Source of the DNA: Massilia sp. CFBP 13721
Lineage (GTDB): Bacteria; Pseudomonadota; Gammaproteobacteria; Burkholderiales; Burkholderiaceae_D
NCBI RefSeq assembly: GCF_014842025.1
Contig: NZ_JACYUY010000004.1
Span: 1-64,000, forward strand
Reading direction: 5' to 3'
Length of the DNA: 64,000 nucleotides
Part shown: in pieces, positions 24,876-33,218 of the stretch
How positions within the stretch are numbered: position 1 is the first letter of the stretch
How the letters are laid out: the number at the start of each line of letters is the position of its first letter
The notes under the pieces: generated by a model
Databases searched by the model: none
What the model saw: only the letters and a program-made list of their open reading frames with translations
What the model was told of the DNA's origin: nothing
Made by a program: the position numbers and the translations under genes

Positions 24876-27788
24876 TTAGAACTTGTACTCCACCGACAAA
24901 CGGTACACCCGGCCCAGCATGTCGGCCATGCTGGTGACATAACCGCCGCTGTAGATGCTGTTCGACGTCAGCGGTGGCCATTCCTCGGTGACGTTGTTGA
25001 CGCCCAGGCTGATCGTGGTGTTCTTGATGCCCTTGTAGCGCACGTTCACGTTGAACTGGCTGTAGGAATCCACTTCGGTCAGGGTCGAGCCGGCGCGCGG
25101 GGTCAGGTCGGTCACGCCACGCTGGTAGCGCTGCGACAGGGTCGCGCCCCATGGTCCGGTGGTGTAGGTGAGCGAGGCCGTGTGCTTCCAGCGCGGGTTA
25201 ATCTGCGGCATGCCGGCCAGGCCCGAGTTCGGACCGGCCGAGCCGTAGCGGCCGTCGTTGGTGATGACGCCGACGTTCTGCAGCCAGACGCCATCCTTCT
25301 CGCCCTGGAACTCGTACTTGTGGTACCAGGTGCCGTCGACGCGGGCGTCGAAGGTGCCGATGCTGGTGGTCGGGAAGCGGTAGCCGGCCGCGATGTCGGC
25401 GCCGCGGATGCGGGTCTGGCCGCGGTTGGCCTGGCTGGCGACGATGTGGTCGATGATGCCGTTGGTGCCGCGGATGATGTACTGCTCGTACTTGGCCGGG
25501 TTCTGCTGCACTTCGGCGATCGCCAGCGCGCCCAGCACGTCTTTCAGCTTCAGGCCCCAGTAGTCGACCGTGAGCGTCAGGTTCTTGATCGGCTCAACCG
25601 CGAAACCGTAGGAGAAGCCGCGCGACTTTTCCGGCTTCAGGAAGTCGTTGTCCGGCGTCTTGGTCCAGTACGAGGTGAGTACGTTGCAGACCTGGTCGGG
25701 CGAATAGCCCGGGACCGCGACGCCGGTATTGGCCACGGTCGGCTGCGCGCTCGGGCACAGCACCGGGTCGTCCATCGTCAGGGTGCGCACTTCCGGCGTC
25801 GGGTTCTGGATGTCCATGATCGACGGCGCGCGGAAGCCGCTCGACACCGAACCGCGCAGCACCAGTTCCGGCATCGGCTCCCAGCGCGCGGCCAGCTTCG
25901 GATTGACGGTGGTCTGCTTCAGGTCGTCGTAATGGTCGGCGCGCACCGAGCCATTGAGCAGGAAGCTCGAGGTCAGCGGCACGTCCGCTTCCAGCACCAG
26001 CGACTGGATGTCGCGCTTGAGTTTCTTGGCGACGCCCTGCGGGGTTTCGCCCACCAGGTCGCTCTGGGTGACGTTGCCGGCGGCGTCGATGGCGTAGTTG
26101 CCGGCCGCATTCTTCAGCACGTAGTCGAGCGGCGCATTGAAGGTGCGCGCCGAATCGCGCCGCACTTCGCCCGAGACGGCCAGCGTCAGGTCGCCGCCCG
26201 CCAGCGCCATCACGCGTTTCGTCACGGTCAGGTCGACGCTCTGGTTGTAGGCCTTGTTGCGGCGGTAGGTGTAGTCGCGCGCCTCGATGCTGCGCAGGTA
26301 TTCGACGCCGGCGGCGTCCTGCAGGCCGAAGGGATTGAGGATGCCGTTGTTGAAGCCTTCCTGCGCCTTCGAGTACAGGATGTAGCCGCCGCCGACGCGC
26401 GTATGGCGCTCGGCCACGCCGTAGTTGGCGCCGGCGCGGTAATCCCAGCCCGCCACCTCGCCCTCGACCGCGAGCACGACGCGGTCGTTGGTCTGGCCGT
26501 CGTTGCGGTAGGCCGAACCGAGTTCCGCCGGACCCCACTGGAAGTAGAGCGGACGGTTGTTCAGGTTCAGGTTGCTGACCGCGCCCGGCGTCTTGGCCGG
26601 GTCGATGAACATGACCGGGGTGTTGCTGCCGTTGTTGGTGCCGACCACCTGCACGTTCGGGGTGATGCCCTTGCCCGGATAGAAGCGGCTGGTCGACGGC
26701 AGCGAATAGGTGGTGAACGGCTGCACCGCGCCCGGGGCCTGCATGCCGCGGAACTTCTGCACGGTGAATTCGCTGTGCAGGATGTCGAGGTCGATCTTGT
26801 GGCCGCCGGCCAGGTTCCAGCTGGCGCGTCCGGCGACGGTGGTGATCTCGCTGCCGTCGGTGACCGCGTTCCAGTACAGCGGGTTGCGGAAGCAGCCCGG
26901 CGCATAGGTCGGCGTCGGGTTGGCGCTCGCGTTGCCCAGCACCGGGATCGAATACGGCGCGCCGCAGCCGGTGGCGAAGGCCGGGTTGTAGTTCGAGTTG
27001 GCGGCGCGCGTGAAGCCGAAGTTGGCGAACGGGTTGGCGTTGCGCGAGTCCGGGGTCAGGCCCAGGCCGAGCGTGCGCAGGATGGCCGGATCGTGCTGCT
27101 CGGGGCGGTCCTGCTGGAACAGCGCCGATTTTTTCTGGTGGTCGACCGCGATGTAGGCGTTGAAGCCATCCCTGTTCAGGTTGCCATAGCCGACGATCGC
27201 ACCGATGCCCTTGGTCGTGCCGCCGCCGCTCATTTCCGGGCGGGCGTATTCGGCCTTGATCGAGGCGCCCTCGTAACCGCGCTTGGTCCAGTAGTTCTGG
27301 ACGCCGCCGATGGCGTCGGCGCCGTAGATCGAGGCGGCGCCGCTGCTGAGGGTCTCGACGCGGTCGAGCGCCATGCGCGGGATCACGTTGACCGACACGT
27401 ACTGGTCCTGCAGCGGCTCGTTGGCCAGGCGGCGGCCGTTGAGCAGGGTCAGCGTACGCATCGGGCCGAGGCCGCGCAGGTTGGTCACGGGGCCGGCGGC
27501 GCCCGAATTGGTGCCGAGCGACAGCGACTGCGGCTGCTCCAGCACCAGGTCCTTCAGTTCGGTGTGGCCGCGCGCTTCCAGTTCCGTTGCCTTCATGACG
27601 GTCAGCGCGGTCGCGCCTTCGTTGGCCACGCGCTTGATCAGCGAACCCGTGACGGACACGGATTGCATCGGCGGATCGGCCGGGGCTGTGCTCTGGGCGC
27701 TGGCATAGCCGCTCATCTGCAGCAGGGCCAGGCCGACGGCGGTGGCCATGACGGCGCGTTGCGGGTTACGGTGGTGTGGATGCTTCAT
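24876..27788 (-). CDS. TonB-dependent outer-membrane receptor
   Basis: This 970-residue outer-membrane transporter is driven by TonB-ExbBD. The signal peptide is about residues 1-31 (ending SGYASA). The plug domain is about 50-170 (VTGSLIKRV, NLRGLGPMRTLTLLNGRRL, ALDRVETLSSGAASIYGADA), followed by a long beta-barrel with C-terminal Phe (SVEYKF). The size and the GLG-TLTLLNGRR motif place it with carbohydrate or peptide receptors of the Xanthomonadales/Oxalobacteraceae type rather than with classical siderophore receptors. It is divergent from the pectate lyase and shares its regulatory region, which suggests uptake of pectin oligosaccharides (inference). GAGGAGA lies just before the ATG. Confidence 0.88.
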   Translation of the reverse strand: MKHPHHRNPQRAVMATAVGLALLQMSGYASAQSTAPADPPMQSVSVTGSLIKRVANEGATALTVMKATELEARGHTELKDLVLEQPQSLSLGTNSGAAGPVTNLRGLGPMRTLTLLNGRRLANEPLQDQYVSVNVIPRMALDRVETLSSGAASIYGADAIGGVQNYWTKRGYEGASIKAEYARPEMSGGGTTKGIGAIVGYGNLNRDGFNAYIAVDHQKKSALFQQDRPEQHDPAILRTLGLGLTPDSRNANPFANFGFTRAANSNYNPAFATGCGAPYSIPVLGNASANPTPTYAPGCFRNPLYWNAVTDGSEITTVAGRASWNLAGGHKIDLDILHSEFTVQKFRGMQAPGAVQPFTTYSLPSTSRFYPGKGITPNVQVVGTNNGSNTPVMFIDPAKTPGAVSNLNLNNRPLYFQWGPAELGSAYRNDGQTNDRVVLAVEGEVAGWDYRAGANYGVAERHTRVGGGYILYSKAQEGFNNGILNPFGLQDAAGVEYLRSIEARDYTYRRNKAYNQSVDLTVTKRVMALAGGDLTLAVSGEVRRDSARTFNAPLDYVLKNAAGNYAIDAAGNVTQSDLVGETPQGVAKKLKRDIQSLVLEADVPLTSSFLLNGSVRADHYDDLKQTTVNPKLAARWEPMPELVLRGSVSSGFRAPSIMDIQNPTPEVRTLTMDDPVLCPSAQPTVANTGVAVPGYSPDQVCNVLTSYWTKTPDNDFLKPEKSRGFSYGFAVEPIKNLTLTVDYWGLKLKDVLGALAIAEVQQNPAKYEQYIIRGTNGIIDHIVASQANRGQTRIRGADIAAGYRFPTTSIGTFDARVDGTWYHKYEFQGEKDGVWLQNVGVITNDGRYGSAGPNSGLAGMPQINPRWKHTASLTYTTGPWGATLSQRYQRGVTDLTPRAGSTLTEVDSYSQFNVNVRYKGIKNTTISLGVNNVTEEWPPLTSNSIYSGGYVTSMADMLGRVYRLSVEYKF

Positions 27789-27863
27789 CGGGTCTCCTCG
27801 TTGTAATTTTTGCGCTGCGGCCGCTTGACGCGTTTATATTTATTCGGCCAGACCATAATCTAA

Positions 27864-27933
27864 ATTGGTTCGACCAGTTTGCATAGAAATATTTACGCTG
27901 TCCAACCTTGCAAGGGTCTGGTACGACCGGTTT
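27864..27933. promoter_or_regulatory. Two FadR/UxuR-type operator-like sites
   Basis: ATTGGTTCGACCAGTTT (27864-27880) and TCTGGTACGACCGGTTT (27917-27933) share TGGT-N3-ACC symmetry and lie 53 bases apart, about five helical turns. This is the form of operator recognised by FCD-type GntR regulators such as FadR, ExuR or UxuR. No such regulator gene is adjacent. Confidence 0.5.
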
Positions 27934-28061
27934 CTCATTCGTAAAAGCCGATAAAGGCACGACCGTTTGTGATTTTTATACAACGTGGCAACCCATTTTG
28001 CATAAAATTTTGTTAGCGAAATTGATAGACGGCTAGCAAAACCCTCGATAGTATTTACTCC

Positions 28062-28079
28062 AATTGGTCGGGCCACTTT
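28062..28079. promoter_or_regulatory. Third operator-like site near the pectate lyase gene
   Basis: AATTGGTCGGGCCACTTT repeats the TTGGT half and ends in CCAC rather than ACCAG, a weaker copy of the two sites at 27864-27933. It lies about 80 bases before the pectate lyase start. Confidence 0.35.
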
Positions 28080-28156
28080 TTACTTGTGGTATGCCCAGTT
28101 GATAACTGGACCGAGCGATTCCGTACTACTACTACAACAACGAGGAGACGAGAAAA

Positions 28157-30505
28157 ATGATTCCAGGTTCACAACTAAATGCATTGCAACGGACCGCATT
28201 AAAAAGACCAGGTATTGCCGCGGCGGTCGCCGTACTGCTCAGCGCCTGCGGCGCGAGCGACGTGGCGGCACCCGGCGCGCCATCGGTGGCCACCCTGTCC
28301 AGGGTCGTCGCCACGACGGCCGCAGCCACGGCCGGCACTGCCTGCCCGGCACTCGCGCTGGACGGCATCGACGCGCAAACCCTGACCGGCGATTCGACGC
28401 CGCTGCAGCTGGGCACCTTCGGCACCCGCCGGCCTGGTCCACCGGTGCTGGTCGACGGCAAGCACTCGCCGGCCAACTACCGCGCCGCCCCGGTGCTGCC
28501 GACCTGGCAATTCGCTACGACCGACCCGACCAATGGCGTCCTGAGCTTCGAATGCGACGCGGCGCCGGCCAATGGCTGGCACAGCTACAAGCGCAATGGC
28601 AGCGCACACCAGCAGGTGATCGTCACCGGCGGGCGCAACGCCCTGCCGCAGCACGTCTACACGGTCTACAACGGCCAGCAACTGGTTGCCGCCCTGCACG
28701 ACGCCGGCAATGCGCCGAAGATCATCCGCATCGTCGGCCACATCGACTTGCGCATGAGCGCCAACAACACGGTCTTCAAGGAATACGAGAGCTACAACGA
28801 CCAGAAATTCGGTGGTTCGATCAACATCCCGTCGAACACCACGCTGGTCGGCATCAACGACGCGCAAGGGCGCGCCGCGCGCATCACCGGCACCACCCTC
28901 CTCGTCGGCAGCGAACTGGCGACGGCGCCGGGCCGCGATCCGGAAGCGGACTTCAAGGCCTGGGTAGCATCCGGCAAGGATGGCGACCTGTACCCGACCT
29001 GGACCCGCAACGTCATCATCCGCAACATCGCGCTCGACACGCCATGGGACGTGAACCCGGAAGATTCGGGCAATGCCTACGCCGACGGCGCCACCATCTC
29101 GCGCTCGCAAAACATCTGGATCGACCACCTGACGGTCAGCGACGGCGACACCCCGGACAAGCTCGCCAGCGACACACGCCACGACGGCGCGCTCGACATC
29201 GTGCGCGGTTCCGACTACGTGACCATGTCGAACAGCTATTTCACCAAGCACGGCAAAACGACCCTGGTCGGCAACGGCGACAGCGGCCGCGCCTGGAGCG
29301 ATGCCGGGCGCCTGCACGTCACCTTCACCGGCATGTACTGGCACGGCACCGCCAGCCGCCTGCCGCTGGTGCGCTTCGGCCAGCTGCACACCTTCAACAA
29401 CCTGGTCGAAGCCGACACCCAGCCGGCCGACAAGGACATGAAGTTCGAGGGCGGCCTCGACGTGCGCTTCCAGTCCGACGTGCTGTCCGAGAATAACTAC
29501 TACCTGTTCACCAACCTGAAGCCGAAGGAAGTCGGCGGCAAGGTCTCCGACGGCAAGAGCGCGCTCAGCTACCGCGCCGCGGGCGAACTGTTCATCAACG
29601 ACAAGGGCGACGACACCAAGCCCTGGGTCGGCGGCGCGATCGACATTTCGGAAGCCCTGATGACGGCGACCGGCCTGCCGCGCCTGGCCAACTGGACCCC
29701 GCCCTACGCCTACAACGCCCTGCCGGCCGACCAGGCGTGCGTGTTCGTGAAGAACAATGCCGGCGCCGGACGCGTCAACAATCCGGGCAGCGGCGCCACC
29801 TGCGCCAGCGGCACCAGCCTGCCACCGCTGCCGCCGACCGATCCGAACCCGCCAGTGACGCCGCCGGTCACCCCGCCCGTAACGCCACCGGTGACGCCGC
29901 CGGTGACGCCACCTGCCAACGCGCCCGTCTGCAGCGGCCTGTTCGCCTGCAACACTGGCGTCGGCGCAGGCAGCATGAGCACCGGCGTCACCGCGCCGGG
30001 TTCGAGCACCATCCTCAATGGCGTGCATTACATCACCGGCGCCGGCAACATCTCGACCTCGACCAGCTACAACCACTACTTCAAGTACATGCCGCTGACC
30101 GGGAACTTCGTGATGACGGCGCGGATGCTGGCCCAGGGCGGCGCCAGCAGCGGCGCCCGCGCCGGCCTGCTGGCGACCGATTCGCTGTCCGGCAGCGGCA
30201 CCTATGCCTGGACCGCGCGCTACGCCAACACCGGCGAAATCCGGCGCGCCATCAACGGCGACAACAAGTCGGTGCTGCCCGGCTTCACCACGAGCACGCT
30301 GCCGGTCTGGGTGCGCATCGAGCGGCGCGGCAACGCACTGTACTCGGCGGCCTCGCGCGACGGCTTGAGCTGGACCGAAGCGACCAGCGTCAACGTGACG
30401 GCGACGACGCTGTACGTCGGCATGGCGGTGTCCTCGGGCAGCAACACCGCGAGCCAGACGGCGACCTTCAGCAAGCTGTCGGTGGTCGGCGGCGGCCTGA
30501 AGTAA
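28157..30505 (+). CDS. Lipoprotein pectate lyase (PL1 family) with C-terminal beta-sandwich domain
   Basis: This 782-residue surface enzyme is predicted to cleave polygalacturonate by beta-elimination. The signal ends in lipobox LLSAC (Cys31). The PL1 beta-helix is about residues 75-540: NIWIDHLTVSDG (Ca-binding side), HDGALDIVRGSDYVTMSN, KTTLVGN, and LPLVRFGQLHTFNNLVE with the catalytic Arg. A (VTPP)5 linker (about 565-586) leads to a C-terminal domain (about 595-780; YNHYFKYMPLTGNFVMTARM) that resembles a concanavalin-like/DUF1349 module and may bind polysaccharide. GAGGAGACG precedes the ATG. It faces the TonB receptor gene, making a degrade-and-import pair. Confidence 0.9.
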   Translation: MIPGSQLNALQRTALKRPGIAAAVAVLLSACGASDVAAPGAPSVATLSRVVATTAAATAGTACPALALDGIDAQTLTGDSTPLQLGTFGTRRPGPPVLVDGKHSPANYRAAPVLPTWQFATTDPTNGVLSFECDAAPANGWHSYKRNGSAHQQVIVTGGRNALPQHVYTVYNGQQLVAALHDAGNAPKIIRIVGHIDLRMSANNTVFKEYESYNDQKFGGSINIPSNTTLVGINDAQGRAARITGTTLLVGSELATAPGRDPEADFKAWVASGKDGDLYPTWTRNVIIRNIALDTPWDVNPEDSGNAYADGATISRSQNIWIDHLTVSDGDTPDKLASDTRHDGALDIVRGSDYVTMSNSYFTKHGKTTLVGNGDSGRAWSDAGRLHVTFTGMYWHGTASRLPLVRFGQLHTFNNLVEADTQPADKDMKFEGGLDVRFQSDVLSENNYYLFTNLKPKEVGGKVSDGKSALSYRAAGELFINDKGDDTKPWVGGAIDISEALMTATGLPRLANWTPPYAYNALPADQACVFVKNNAGAGRVNNPGSGATCASGTSLPPLPPTDPNPPVTPPVTPPVTPPVTPPVTPPANAPVCSGLFACNTGVGAGSMSTGVTAPGSSTILNGVHYITGAGNISTSTSYNHYFKYMPLTGNFVMTARMLAQGGASSGARAGLLATDSLSGSGTYAWTARYANTGEIRRAINGDNKSVLPGFTTSTLPVWVRIERRGNALYSAASRDGLSWTEATSVNVTATTLYVGMAVSSGSNTASQTATFSKLSVVGGGLK
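29849..29914 (+). repeat. In-frame PP(VTPP)5 linker repeat
   Basis: Twenty-two codons encode PP followed by five VTPP units within the pectate lyase. Synonymous codons vary (GTG/GTC/GTA, ACG/ACC), so the repeat is held at the protein level rather than being a recent DNA slippage product. Extended Pro/Thr linkers of this kind separate catalytic and binding modules in secreted enzymes. Confidence 0.9.
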
Positions 30506-30519
30506 GCACGGCAACAACC

Positions 30520-30544
30520 GCACGGCGCGTCCTGCGCGCCGTGC
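30520..30544. terminator. GC-rich hairpin after the pectate lyase gene
   Basis: Stem GCACGGCGCG (30520-30529) and CGCGCCGTGC (30535-30544) with loop TCCTG, ten perfect pairs. No T-run follows, so it may be a weak or factor-dependent terminator or an mRNA-stabilising structure before the next gene. Confidence 0.5.
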
Positions 30545-30566
30545 GTCGACACCATTACACAACCAG

Positions 30567-31208
30567 ATGAACGAGACAAACACCATGAAACTGAAACTGA
30601 TCGCCCTCCTCGCCGCCCTCTGCACGTCCATCGCCCCGGCCAGCGCAGCGAATACCTCGTACACCGGCCAGTTCACCTACGATAACGACGTGCAGCTGTT
30701 CAGCTTTACCGTCGGCGACCTGTCGACCGTCACCCTGCGCAGCTGGTCATATGCGGGTGGCGTGAACGCCGCCGGCCAGACCATCGCACGCGGCGGCTTC
30801 GATCCGATCATGGCGCTGTTCAACTCGGCCGGCCAGCTGATCGGCCAGCAGGACGACGGCGAATGCGGCCGGGTGGCGGCCGATGCCGTCAGCCGCCAGT
30901 GCTGGGACGTCAGTCTCGAGATCGAACTGACCGCCGGCACCTACACCGCATCGCTCCAGCAGTACAACAACTACAGCGTCAGCGACAACCTGGCCGACGG
31001 CTTCTACTATGCCGGCGCGCAGTACCAGAACTTCCGCAACGGCTTCGTCGACGAGATGGACATCAAGCGCAACGGCAGCTGGGCCTTCGACATCCTGAAC
31101 GTGAATCCGGCCGCCGTGGTGCCGGGAGAAGTGCCGGAACCGGCTTCGCTGGCCCTGATGGGCGTGGCGCTGGCGGGCATGGGCGCACTGCGCCGCCGTC
31201 GCAGGTAA
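30567..31208 (+). CDS. PEP-CTERM-anchored secreted protein, DVUA0089-like
   Basis: This exported protein of 213 residues (207 if ATG 30585 is used) has a signal peptide (LIALLAALCTSIAPASA), a beta-rich domain (FTYDNDVQLFSFTVGDLSTV; DPIMALFNSAGQLIGQQDDG) like the DVUA0089 family, and a C-terminal PEP-CTERM sorting tail: VPEPASLALMGVALAGMGAL followed by Arg residues. Such proteins are processed by exosortase and displayed in biofilm matrix. No exosortase gene is in the window. It lies 60 bases after the pectate lyase gene and ends one base from the convergent itaconate-cluster gene. Confidence 0.85.
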   Translation: MNETNTMKLKLIALLAALCTSIAPASAANTSYTGQFTYDNDVQLFSFTVGDLSTVTLRSWSYAGGVNAAGQTIARGGFDPIMALFNSAGQLIGQQDDGECGRVAADAVSRQCWDVSLEIELTAGTYTASLQQYNNYSVSDNLADGFYYAGAQYQNFRNGFVDEMDIKRNGSWAFDILNVNPAAVVPGEVPEPASLALMGVALAGMGALRRRRR

Positions 31209-31209
31209 A

Positions 31210-32016
31210 TCAGACGCGGCTTGCCTCATCGAGCAACCGCTGCGCGCGCAGGATGACCGGCCGGTCGATCATCTTGCCATCGAGCGCCACGGCGGCACCT
31301 TCCGAGGCTGCGGCGGCGGCCAGCACGCGCCGGGCCCACGCCAGTTCCTCCTCGCCCGGGCTGAAGCAGCGGTTCACGCCCGGCACCTGCTTCGGGTGGA
31401 TGCACAGCTTGCCGCCGAAGCCCATCTGGCGCGCGTGCAGCGTGTCGGCGTCCAGCCGCGCGGCGTCGCCGATGGCCGTGGTGACGCCGTCGACCGGCGC
31501 CGCCAGGCCGGCCAGGCGCGAGGCCAGCACCAGCTGCGAGCGAAAAAACAGCAGTTCCTCGCGTTCGCCGCGGATGCCGAGGTCGAGCCCGAAATCGATG
31601 GAACCGAACACCAGGCGCCCCACGCCGGGCACGGCGGCGATGGCGCGCACATTGTCGAAGCCGGCCGCGCTTTCGATCAGCGGCAGGATGGCGGCGGCGC
31701 CGGCGGCATGGACCCGGGCGACGTCGTCCGCGCGTTCGGCCTTGGACAGCACGACGCCGGCCACGCCCGGCGCGCCGCACAGGGCCAGATCCTCGTCGAA
31801 CCATGCGCTGTCGGCGCCGTTGATGCGCACCAGCACCGGATGCGCGGGCGACAGCCAGGCGGCCAGCGCGGCGCGCGCCATGGCCTTGTCGGCAAACGGG
31901 ACGGCGTCTTCGAGGTCGACGATGACGGCATCGGCGCCCGCCTTGCAGGCCTTGTCGAACATCTCGGGGCGGTTGGCGGGAACGAACAGGTAAGAGCGAG
32001 CCGGGGCGCTGGTCAT
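31210..32016 (-). CDS. ccl: HpcH/HpaI-CitE family lyase, probable (S)-citramalyl-CoA lyase
   Basis: This 268-residue CitE-like lyase shows SYLFVPANRPEMFDKA (about residues 8-23), ADAVIVDLEDAVP (metal-binding Glu/Asp region, about 29-41), VLVRIN, PLIESAAGFDN and GKLCIHPKQV, all hallmarks of the family. In the itaconate pathway it splits (S)-citramalyl-CoA into acetyl-CoA and pyruvate. The call depends on the neighbours (CoA-transferase, MaoC-type hydratase, acyl-CoA dehydrogenase, divergent LysR), an arrangement I recall for Pseudomonas aeruginosa PA0877-PA0883. AGGAACC precedes ATG 32016; the frame runs open upstream into the CoA-transferase gene, so the longer start is rejected. Confidence 0.78.
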   Translation of the reverse strand: MTSAPARSYLFVPANRPEMFDKACKAGADAVIVDLEDAVPFADKAMARAALAAWLSPAHPVLVRINGADSAWFDEDLALCGAPGVAGVVLSKAERADDVARVHAAGAAAILPLIESAAGFDNVRAIAAVPGVGRLVFGSIDFGLDLGIRGEREELLFFRSQLVLASRLAGLAAPVDGVTTAIGDAARLDADTLHARQMGFGGKLCIHPKQVPGVNRCFSPGEEELAWARRVLAAAAASEGAAVALDGKMIDRPVILRAQRLLDEASRV

Positions 32017-32029
32017 GGCGAGGTTCCTT

Positions 32030-33208
32030 TCAGATGGCGCCGGCATCGCGCAGCGCGCGCACGGCCGCGCTGTCGTAGCCCAGCGCGTGCAGGATGGCGT
32101 CGGTATGCTGGCCCAGTGCCGGCACGCCATCCATGCGCGCCGTGTATGTGTTCGGCACGCCGGGCGGCAGCAGCGCCGGGATCGGTCCGTTGGGCGTCTC
32201 GATCTCGGTCCAGCGCGCACGCGCCTTCAGTTGCGCGTGCTGCCACAGGTCGTGCATGTCGTTCATGTGGGCGTTGGCGATCTGCGCAGCATCCAGGCGG
32301 GCGATCACCTGCTCCGCGCTCTGCTGCGCGAAGGTTTCAATGATGATCGCGCGCAGTTCCTGGCGCGCCGCGGTGCGCGCCGAATTGGTGGCGAAGCGCG
32401 GGTCTTTCGCCAGCTGCGGCTGTTCCAGCACCTTGGCGCAGAACTGTTCCCATTCGCGCTCGTTCTGCAGTCCCAGCATGACGGTCTTGCCGTCGCCGGT
32501 CGGGAATGGTCCGTAGGGATAAATGGTCGCGTGGGCGGCGCCGGCGCGCGGTGGCGGCGCGGCGCCATCGATCGCGTAGTACAGCGGGTAGCTCATCCAC
32601 TCGGCCATCGCTTCCAGCATCGAGACGTCGATGCGGCAGCCCTGGCCTGTCTTGCCGCGCTGGATCAGGGCGGCCAGGATATTCGTGTACGCGTACATGC
32701 CGGCGGCGATGTCGGCGATCGAGCAGCCGGCCTTGGCCGGATCGTCGGGCGAACCGGTGATCGACAGGAAGCCCGATTCGCTCTGGATCAGCAAATCGTA
32801 GGCCTTCTTGTCGCGGTAAGGGCCGTCGGCGCCGTAGCCGGAGATGTCGCAGACGACCAGGCGCGGGAAGCGCTCCTTCAGCTCCTCGTACGACAGCCCC
32901 AAACGCGCAGCGGCGCCGGGCGCCAGGTTCTGCACCAGCACGTCCGCGCCCGCCAGCAGCTGCTCGAGGATCGGCCCTGCTCCCGCGTGCTTGACGTCCA
33001 GGCTCAGGCTTTCCTTGGAACGGTTGGTCCATACGAAATGCGAGGCCATGCCGCGCGCGCGCTCGTCATAGGCGCGGGCGAAATCGCCGACGCCGGGCCG
33101 CTCGACCTTGATGACACGCGCGCCCAGATCGGCCAGCTGGCGCGTGCAGAACGGCGCGGCAATCGCGTGTTCCAGCGTGACGACGGTGATGCCATCCAGA
33201 GGTCGCAT
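32030..33208 (-). CDS. ict: CaiB/BaiF CoA-transferase, probable itaconate CoA-transferase
   Basis: This 392-residue class III CoA-transferase starts MRPLDGITVVTLEHAIAAPF. The family's catalytic Asp lies in SLDVKHAG or IQSESG-flanking positions that I cannot assign with certainty, while ARVIKVERPGVGDFAR (about 28-43), NLAPGAAARLGL, CDISGYGADGPY and YAYTNILAALIQRGKTGQG are canonical. In context it would charge itaconate with CoA from succinyl-CoA. AAGGAGA lies six bases before ATG 33208. It is followed 13 bases later by the lyase gene. A mesaconate or succinate/other C5-acid preference is an alternative. Confidence 0.8.
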   Translation of the reverse strand: MRPLDGITVVTLEHAIAAPFCTRQLADLGARVIKVERPGVGDFARAYDERARGMASHFVWTNRSKESLSLDVKHAGAGPILEQLLAGADVLVQNLAPGAAARLGLSYEELKERFPRLVVCDISGYGADGPYRDKKAYDLLIQSESGFLSITGSPDDPAKAGCSIADIAAGMYAYTNILAALIQRGKTGQGCRIDVSMLEAMAEWMSYPLYYAIDGAAPPPRAGAAHATIYPYGPFPTGDGKTVMLGLQNEREWEQFCAKVLEQPQLAKDPRFATNSARTAARQELRAIIIETFAQQSAEQVIARLDAAQIANAHMNDMHDLWQHAQLKARARWTEIETPNGPIPALLPPGVPNTYTARMDGVPALGQHTDAILHALGYDSAAVRALRDAGAI

Positions 33209-33218
33209 GACCGTCTCC

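Larger units (their letters stand above)
27789..28156. promoter_or_regulatory. Divergent regulatory region between TonB receptor and pectate lyase genes
   Basis: A 368-base AT-rich island in GC-rich surroundings, between two divergent genes that each have CGAGGAGA-type ribosome-binding sites. It contains at least three operator-like palindromes (listed separately) and a half-site GACCGTTTG near 27961. Promoter hexamers are not clear enough to assign. Confidence 0.6.

Noticed and set aside
24573..27806. 1077-codon plus-strand frame opposite the TonB receptor
   Set aside because: Antisense shadow; the minus strand has signal peptide, plug and barrel motifs and a ribosome-binding site.
28199..30676. 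825-codon minus-strand frame opposite the pectate lyase
   Set aside because: Antisense shadow without start signals; it runs into the next gene.
31396..32343. Plus-strand frames overlapping the itaconate cluster
   Set aside because: They lie antisense to CitE-type and CoA-transferase genes and have the Arg/Gln-rich composition of shadows.
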